Assembly (NCBI GenBank): GCA_030220185.1 | Contig: JASPKZ010004561.1 | Coordinates: 107,001-171,000, forward strand | Direction of reading: 5' to 3' | Source of the DNA: Diploptera punctata | Lineage: Eukaryota; Arthropoda; Insecta; Blattodea; Blaberidae | Length of the DNA: 64,000 nucleotides | Part shown: one piece after another, positions 28,001-37,000 of the stretch | How the letters are laid out: each line of letters opens with the position of its first letter | How positions within the stretch are numbered: the stretch's first letter is position 1 | The notes under the pieces: model-generated | What the model was told of the DNA's origin: nothing | Database searches by the model: none | The model's input: the letters and a program-made list of their open reading frames with translations, nothing else | Position numbers and translations under genes: made by a program

Positions 28001-31000
28001 GTTATGTCGATTAGAAGAACTACTACTTCTTCCCTCTGTTGATGGACCGATAAACCTCTGGATCCAGTCAGAATCCACGGGAATTTTGAAGTTCATAAGT
28101 TTTTCTTTCTGTTTTATTGAATGTGGATTTTTTTCCAAACTATGAGTTCTTTTTGTTTTTCTATCTGTTTAATTAGATTAGTTTTTTATTCAATTAGATG
28201 TCTTTTAGTCCAAGCCTGAGCAGCTACTGCTGACTTTTTCACTTCACCATTTTTGACATTTCTAAGTTGTTCTTTCGCCCTTGTTTTCAAATTTCTTTTT
28301 GTTTTTCCTATTTTGACAGCTTCATCTCTAGTAATAACTTTTATTTTGTCACAATCCCTGCATTTGATCTGATAAATGAAAACAAATCATGAATTTATCA
28401 GATCAAATGCAGGGATTGTGACAACATTTACATAGTGTGAATTCCTAAAATAAGTAATACATTTCTCAAGTTATGTAGGTAGGAAATAACACTATGAGGT
28501 TTATTTTAATTTTGTTGAGTTGTTTCTTGACTCACCTCATACTTCTTAACTCCCTCGCATATCCAGATTTCGTCACTGTATTTGTGACATTCTCAATGCT
28601 GTTCTCACAGTTCACTTGCAGATCCAGATTTCGTCACTGTATTTGTGACATTCTCAATGCTGTTCTCACAGTTCACTTGCAGATCCAGATTTCGTCACTG
28701 TATTTGTGACATTCTCAATGCTGTTCTCACAGTTCACTTGCAGATCCAGATTTCGTCACTGCATTTGTGACATTCTCAATGCTGCATCACATTCACAACT
28801 GAGAGGAGACCACTGGACATCAGTTGTGAACGTAATACAGCATTGAGAATGTCACAAATACAGTGAAGAAATCTGGATCTGCGAGGGAGTTAAGAAGCAT
28901 GAGGTGAGTCAAGAAACAACTCAACAAAATTAATATATTTCTCACCTAATAAAAGTTTGTTTTCTCACAACTTCTAAAGAATAAAATATGACAAGTAATG
29001 AATTTCACATTTATTTCAATACTCTAAAGTTCAGATTATAAACTACAAGATGTGAGATGTATATTGTTGTATTTCCAGCTGGCACCAGTTATCAACGGTC
29101 TTTTAATAGATCTGAACAACGACAGAATAAACATAGATATGTTAATGAAGTACTTAGATGACACTTTACAACAAGTACATACTAATCTGAGTTCACCCAA
29201 CTTTAAACACATCCTCTATACAATTTGGAGTAATCTTCTTAACATACTGTATGCACAGATGGATGCCAACATGAAGGTAAGCTATAACCTAATTTCATAT
29301 TAATAAAATATCAACTCACTCATAATTTGTCTTCTTTTTAAACCAGTTTTTGAGTGATTAATTCTCCATCATCAGTGTTTATTTCACTGTTGTTCTGTTG
29401 TGGTGATCACTGTTTCATTCACTAATGAACCTCCAAAACAAATCATGTTCGAGGTAATTTCAAAATTCATTAATTTCTAATTTATTAATGTAATTTATTT
29501 CACAATCTGTGAATTCTTTAGATTTTTCTATATGTTAGCTTTGTTTCTGCACCCAAGAAAAAAAGATCGCTGGGACGTCCAAAAAAGCACTGGATGGAAA
29601 AATCCTCTATGAGACCATAACAGGCCACATTGCCTAAAACTTGCATGGATGATGATCTATGAAACGCTGGAGGGAAAATTTTCTATAGGATCGTAACAGG
29701 CCTTGACCTAATACTTGGAAGGAAGAAGAAGAAGAATGATTTTCTAGCAAACTATGAGCTACAATTGTTGATTTTTCAATTTCACCATATTTCATCATCA
29801 TCATCATCATCCTGCCAGGTATTAGTCCTAGAAGAACTGTTACGGCCTGAGAAAGCAGTTTTCGTGCCATCTCTTCATAGGTCGACCAAGTGACCGTTTC
29901 CCATTTGGACAGTAGTTCATTATTGCCTTGGGGATCCTGGATCTAGCCATTCTTGAGACACGTTCCTTCCAGTTTAGCTGATATCTGGAGATGTAGTCCA
30001 GTATTGGTGACACATTAAGTTCTTGAAGGATTTCTACATTTTTCTTTCGATCCGATTTGGTGTAGCCAGCTGTTTGGTGCATAAATCTCATCTCACAAGC
30101 TGTTAGTCTGCTTTCATCTCTCGTCCTTACAGTCCACGCTTCACTTCCATAACATAGGACTGGTCGAGACCATATTTAATATTTCTAAACTGTTCTTTTA
30201 AATTCATTTAAAGCATCGTTGAGGTTATGTAATAAAATATTAAAAATATAAAATTAGTACCTGATAAAATAGTCACCCTTAACTAAAATAAAGTTCTGTT
30301 ACACTTCATCAAGTAGTTAAAATATGAAGGCCTTTCAAAAGAATCTTTTTATCTTCTGCATTTCAACTGATACTAATATTACTTATTTTAGGAATTCACA
30401 CTATGAGGTATATTCATTTATGTACTAAATGGTACTAATGTTGTTGTATAATTTGTACACTGAATTCAGGTCTGCGGGTGTGTTCTCGTTTAGCAAGTCC
30501 GTATTCTCAGCTTCTTCTAAGATTACTATGTCTTAGAGGATGCTAATCTTGTCATTGTTATTCTCTCTGTGTAATATTGACATAGTATTATCAATTTTGT
30601 TAAACTGATTACCTGCTTCTAGTATATGTTTGGCAAAACTTGATTTTTCTTCGTTATTAATAAAATTTTAAAAATGTTCACAGTATCTTGTGTTAAAATT
30701 TCTTGTTGTTCTACTGTTGTAAAACCTGTCACAATTGTTGCACTTCAATTATATTATTTTTAGTCTGATCATCTTACCTCAATATTAATGTTGATTTGTT
30801 CTTGGACATGTTTCAAAACAAATCTGTTTTATCGTCAGCTTTCCCAGACTGGTTTGATATGTTGCAACATAAATCAAACCAGTCTGGACAAGCTGACGAT
30901 AAAACAGAATTGTTTTGAAACATGTTCAAGAACAAATCAACATTAATATTGAGGTAAGATGATCAGACTAAAAATAATATCATCATCATCATCATCCAGG

Positions 31001-34000
31001 GATTAAGCCTGTTGGCTCGTTCTGGTTTCATGAAAGCTAGAATTGTTAAAATTGTTCAGACCATCTTCTGTGTGGGCGACCAACATTTCTCCTTCTGCAC
31101 GGTTTATATTTTAGCAGTAATTTTGGAAATCTTCCTTCTGGTATTCTATCAATATGTTATTTCCAGGCATTCCTATATTTAATTATTCGGTCTGTAAGTT
31201 TGAAAATATTTAGTTCCTTTCTTATATCTTCATTTCTTTTCTTATCCAGCAGAGTATATCCTGCTATTTAAAATAACCTCAAAATATCACTTCCTAAAAT
31301 TAAATATTGTTCAGTTCAGTTTATGAATGCCTTTATTTGTGTATTTATTTATTACCTCAATTTTGTTTTATACAATATTGATGAGTTGTTATTAGTTTTA
31401 AAGGTGATTTTTATATTTTTGTCATGTTTCTTGATCAAATTAGCTAATATAACCGTTTCATTTCCTGCATAAGTCAGTGTAATCAAATAATTTGTATTTA
31501 TACTACGTTCTTTTTCTAATTTTGTTATATTTGTGTTATAAATAGGATAATTTCGGATAATTTAGGACTAGATATTTTAATTAATTATTTTAAATAGTAT
31601 TAATATTATAGGTTTCATATTAGTAATATTATAGGTTTCATATTAGACAGAATATGTAATCAGATTTACCTTGACTAGTACAGTTAGGTCTATATCAAAT
31701 CACATACAGTTACAGTTGAGGTTCTGGAAACATCCAAAACGAAATATAGCCTAAGGATGAGAAGGTCAGGGTTTTCGCATTCCAAAAGACAGCAGGACAA
31801 ATGTACCGTTAGGGCCTATGAACTTACCATGCTTGGTGAAAGAGAGAGAGATTACAGTTAGGCCATCAGAATGGGAGTGATATAAGCGAAAAGTGACTGA
31901 ACGGCAGTGTTGTAGTTTTCCGAGCACAGCTGCGGTAAGTCTGCACATGTTATTCTTAATAGGATAAAATGGGGGCCTTTATAATAAGATCAAGATGGAT
32001 AGGGTTAGAAATAAATTTAAGTAGTATGAAGTAATATGGGTTCTCTAGCCCGGTATGGGGCGAAGTTTCAACATACCACGGTTTAACCTCTCTCTCTTTC
32101 CCTCCCCCATGAATATGTATTAGAATAAGTTAGGCTAATTTATTTATTTGTAATTAATTGCTCTTATAATTATTAAATATAGATGGTTATTTAATTAGTT
32201 ATTTGTTGAGTGATTCCGGGTTCTGTGGCCGTGGTCCATAGTTGGTGTTGATACCAGACGTTTCGCCCTCAACTGCGGAGGGCATGAAGATGCCCTCCGC
32301 AGTTGAGGGCGAAACGTCTGGTATCAACACCAACTATGGACCACGGCCACAGAACCCGGAATCACTCAACATTATGATTACCGGCCGTGAAAGCCTGCAT
32401 TCAACTAATTAGTTATTTATTTGTCTCGAAGACCCTCTACTATAAAGTCATCAGCCATGCCGCTCGGCTAACGTAATCCGTAGGTAAATCACACGATCTT
32501 ACCGTTCACTAGTAATCCATGTTCCAAAGGTCCTTTATGCCCTAATACAGCTACCCTAACTGTAACAATTTGTTAAATTGTTTCCTTTTTTTTAAATTAT
32601 AAATAATAAATTATCAAATAACTTTTTCTTTGACAGGTTAAAAGGGATCCACCATTTTATAAAAAAGAACTTTATATTTTCAACAATTTAGTGGAATTCT
32701 TTCGAGAATGTGATGAATATACTTTCAGCATTAATTTAACAACAATCCAGAAAATTGAAGAAGTTCTCATGTATAACTCATTGGACACATCTCAACTAAT
32801 CCATCACTATTACTTGGAGCGAAAAGAAGAGCAGAGGGCCATGACAGCTCCAGTCTATGGTCTCATCACAGTGAAATTGCAACTTGTTGATAATAGATTA
32901 AATGTAGAAATACTCAATGCAAGAAATCTAGTTCCTACAAGAAATTATGGTAACTAATATTAAGATTAAATTAATATATATATCCATTCAAAGTTAAAAT
33001 TGGGAAACACATTATGAGGTTCTTAATTAATAAATTAATGAGTCATTTTAACATCTTACCTCATATTTCATGTCTCGAAGTTCGTCAAATCAACACCAGA
33101 TGGCAACGTTATAGAGGGGATTCCAACGAATATCCGGTAGTCATAATGGCGGTTGAAAATGAATGACAAGATCATTTGAAAACTATAGTTACCGTGTTTG
33201 AAAAAACATGAAATATGAGGTAAGATGTTAAAATGACTCATTAATTTATATATATCCATCCATAGTAATTCTGTCCAAGGGCAGGTCTTTCACTGCAATC
33301 ATAGCATTTTCATGCTATGCTTTACAGTTTTACTAGGGAATTATAGGTGTGGTAGCTTCCCATTGCTTTCCACACCGATGAAAGATGATATTAACAATGA
33401 TAAGGATGATGATGATGGCCGGATGATTTTCAGGGACCGTTGGGCCCTAAGCTTCCTGACATTTGTCTTACAGATGAGGAAAAACCCCAAAAAAACCTTG
33501 CCCAGGAGCTGTCCTGATCAGAAATCGAACCCGAGCCCGCTGTGTGACAAGGCAGCATGCTACCTCGAGACCACAGCAGTGGATATATATATATACATAT
33601 TAAGATTAAGGCTTCATATTTGTATTGGAGTACAATAAACTAGTTGTAACCGTTTAGTAGTAGGCACCACATGTGGTGGTTACGTCACCCATAGAGAGAA
33701 AGTAGGTATAGAAAGGAAGGAGAAATGAACCCCTAGGCCTCAAATACTCTAATACCATCAGGGTTGAAAGAAACAAGAGGTCAGACAAGGGAGACTGGAT
33801 AGAAAAGTCCATCTCCTTCGTTGTCCAGCTTTTGTAGAAGAGACCAGCCTTTCTGCTAAATATTGAAGTGCAAGAGAGCAAATGATTTCATTATCAAGTG
33901 CTCGACATTAGATACCAACCAACCATATTATGATTAATTAATGTCCACATTAAGAAACAACTACTTCAAACAAATTATATTTTTCTTTTCAAATAAAATT

Positions 34001-37000
34001 TGTCTTTCAGTGAGAAGTGATAATTTTGATATGCAAGGTCTATAAAATGATTTGATACAAAAGATGATTCCATCAGTTTGACCAAGTCTGAATCTCCAAT
34101 TCTCATTTCTAGTGGAGAGCATGTACCCATTAGACAACCATGACCAATATAAGCAGGTAAAATAAGGATCTGGTAACCCTAAATAAGAAACTAATATTTA
34201 CTTTTATTTTTACAGATACTTGTAATCCATATGTGAAAATATTTTTTCTACCAGAAGAATGCTTTCCTACAATACCTAAATTAGCAACCAAAGTACACAG
34301 AGATTCTAAATACCCTCTATTTGATGAAAAATTCACCATGTAAGTACCTACAACCATTAGTTTAGTCAAGGGAATCTATTTATCTCAATCTTCTTGGCAT
34401 AAATGAGTTAAAAGACAAAATTCGTTATTGTAAGTTATCCGTAAAAGAATACCCATCAAGTGCTGATATTCTTGCATAGGAATCTACGTACTTGTCTCGA
34501 TATTGGCATCAATGAAAGACAAAAATAGTTATTGTGAGTTATCCGTAAGAGATAAACATATGCTGTCAGGGACTTTTTTGTAGAGCTTTTTTAAATATTC
34601 AATTCTGTGTACATTAAGTTTGTGTATTTATGGTTTAGGCACCGTAAGCCATTTAAGTCCAAAGAGCTACTTTTTTCACGTTTTCCACTACAAAGGGCGA
34701 TTTTTAAGTGTGTAGGAGTTGAGTATCACAACTCTATTATAGCCTATGTTCATCCCGGGAATCTCCTGAACATTTTGCAAAAAAACCCATCACAATCGGA
34801 TCAATGGTATGGCTGTGCGTAAAGTACAAACAAACATACAAACATTTTTTTTTTACATATTCAATTCTGTGTACATTAATTTTGTGTATTTGTTATAGTT
34901 TAGGCAGCGTAAGCCATTTAAGCATCCAAAGAGCTACTTCTTTCACGTTTTCCACTACAAAGGGCGATTTTTAAGGGTGTAGGAGTTGAATATCACAACT
35001 CTCTTATAGCCTATGTTCATCCCGGGAATCTCCTGAACATTTTGCAAAAAAACCCATCACAATCGGATCAATGGTATGGCTGTGCATAAAGTACAAACAA
35101 ACATACAAACAAACAAACATTTTTTTTTTACATATTCAATTCTGTGTACATTAATTTTGTGTATTTGTTATAGTTTAGGCAGCGTAAGCCATTTAAGGAT
35201 CCAAAGAGCTACTTCTTTCACGTTTTCCACTACAAAGGGCGATTTTTAAGGGTGTAGGAGTTGAATATCACAACTCTCTTATAGCCTATGTTCATCCCGG
35301 GAATCTCCTGAACATTTTGCAAAAAAACCCATCACAATCGGATCAATGGTATGGCTGTGCATAAAGTACAAACAAACATACAAACAAACAAACATTTTTT
35401 TTTTACATATTCAATTCTGTGTACATTAATTTTGTGTATTTGTTATAGTTTAGGCAGCGTAAGCCATTTAAGCATCTAAAGAGCTACTTCTTTCACGTTT
35501 TCCACTACAAAGGGCGATTTTTAAGGGTGTAGGAGTTGAATATCACAACTCTCTTATAGCCTATGTTCATCCCGGGAATCTCCTGAACATTTTGCAAAAA
35601 AAACCCATCACAATTGGATCAATAGTATGGTTCGCATAAAGTACAAACAAACAAACAAACCTACAAACAAACATTAATTTTTATATATAAGATTTTTACT
35701 GTATTTTCCTCTACCAGAGCTATGAATGCCAACATTGATTTTTTTTTCTTTATGTTTCTGTGTTTGTCCAGACAGCTAACACCCGAACAAGCAAACCTGT
35801 GGAATGGACTGATAATGTATGAAGTTAGAGACAAATATCTGCTGTCAGAAGATAAATATCTTGGAGAAGCTTTTGCTTCTTTTACTGACATTGTGAGAAC
35901 AGACTCAAGTGTTAAGTTCGACAGCATTCAACAACTGCATCTCAAACTCAATCGACCAACTAATTCAGGTAATTTTTATTTGCATATACAGGATGTAAGA
36001 AAAACTGTTACAATCTTTGTCGTTGTTGCTAGTGGCATCTGGGATTGTTGGCCCAAGTCATTTTTTTCCTCTAGCTTCCCAATAAGGAGCTTCAAGTTTC
36101 CAAATTTCTAAGAATCAAATGAATCGTGAATTCTTCTTACCTCATATTTCTATGTTTTTTAAACACAACACCGCAGTATCGGCGACCATTGTCACCACTG
36201 TCATCTGTTTTCACGACTGTCAATTTTTTCTTTTGCCAGTAATTATCCAAACTGTAATCTGGTGTTTCTTTGAAGGAGTAATTTTCTGAACTTTTATAGA
36301 AAAAATCACTGTGAGGTTTAATTTAAGATTTAAATTGAAATTCTTTATACCTCACCTCATATCCAGTCTTCTAATTAAACCGGTTTCAAAACCTGTGTGG
36401 TTTCATCCTCAGTAATATCTTGACTGATGTTATGTCGTTCAACAGAACTACTTCTTAAACCATTTAAATCAATGTTAGTAAGAGTTCTCCTGAATGATGT
36501 AACATCAGTTGAGATTACTGAAGATGAAACCACCTAGGTTTTGAAACCAGTTTAATTAGAAGGCTGGATATGAGGTGAGATATAAAGAAATTTAATTAAA
36601 ATCTTTAATTGATTAAGTTGTTGGAAAGCAGTATATTGAGAAGGAATGTTGAAGGAAATGGAAAGAAAAAGCAATAAATATAAAATAATGGCCCAGTATT
36701 TTGTTTTTCCACGAGGCAAAGAAGATATTAAATTTATACTTACTCACTGGCACTATCGAACCCGTAGGTTCATGGCCGCGCGGACATAAGCTCTCCATAC
36801 ATCCCTATCCCGAGCTAATGTTTCCAATCATTCCCTGTATAATCTACTTCCCTCAAATCATAGTTAATGTTATTCTCCCACCTCATTCTTGGTCTACCAA
36901 CTGGGCGCCTTCCCTCTGGCTTTCCTACAAGAAGCTTCCATGCAAGTCTTTAATTCCCCATACGTGCAACATGTCCTGCCCATCGCAGTCTACGAGACTT

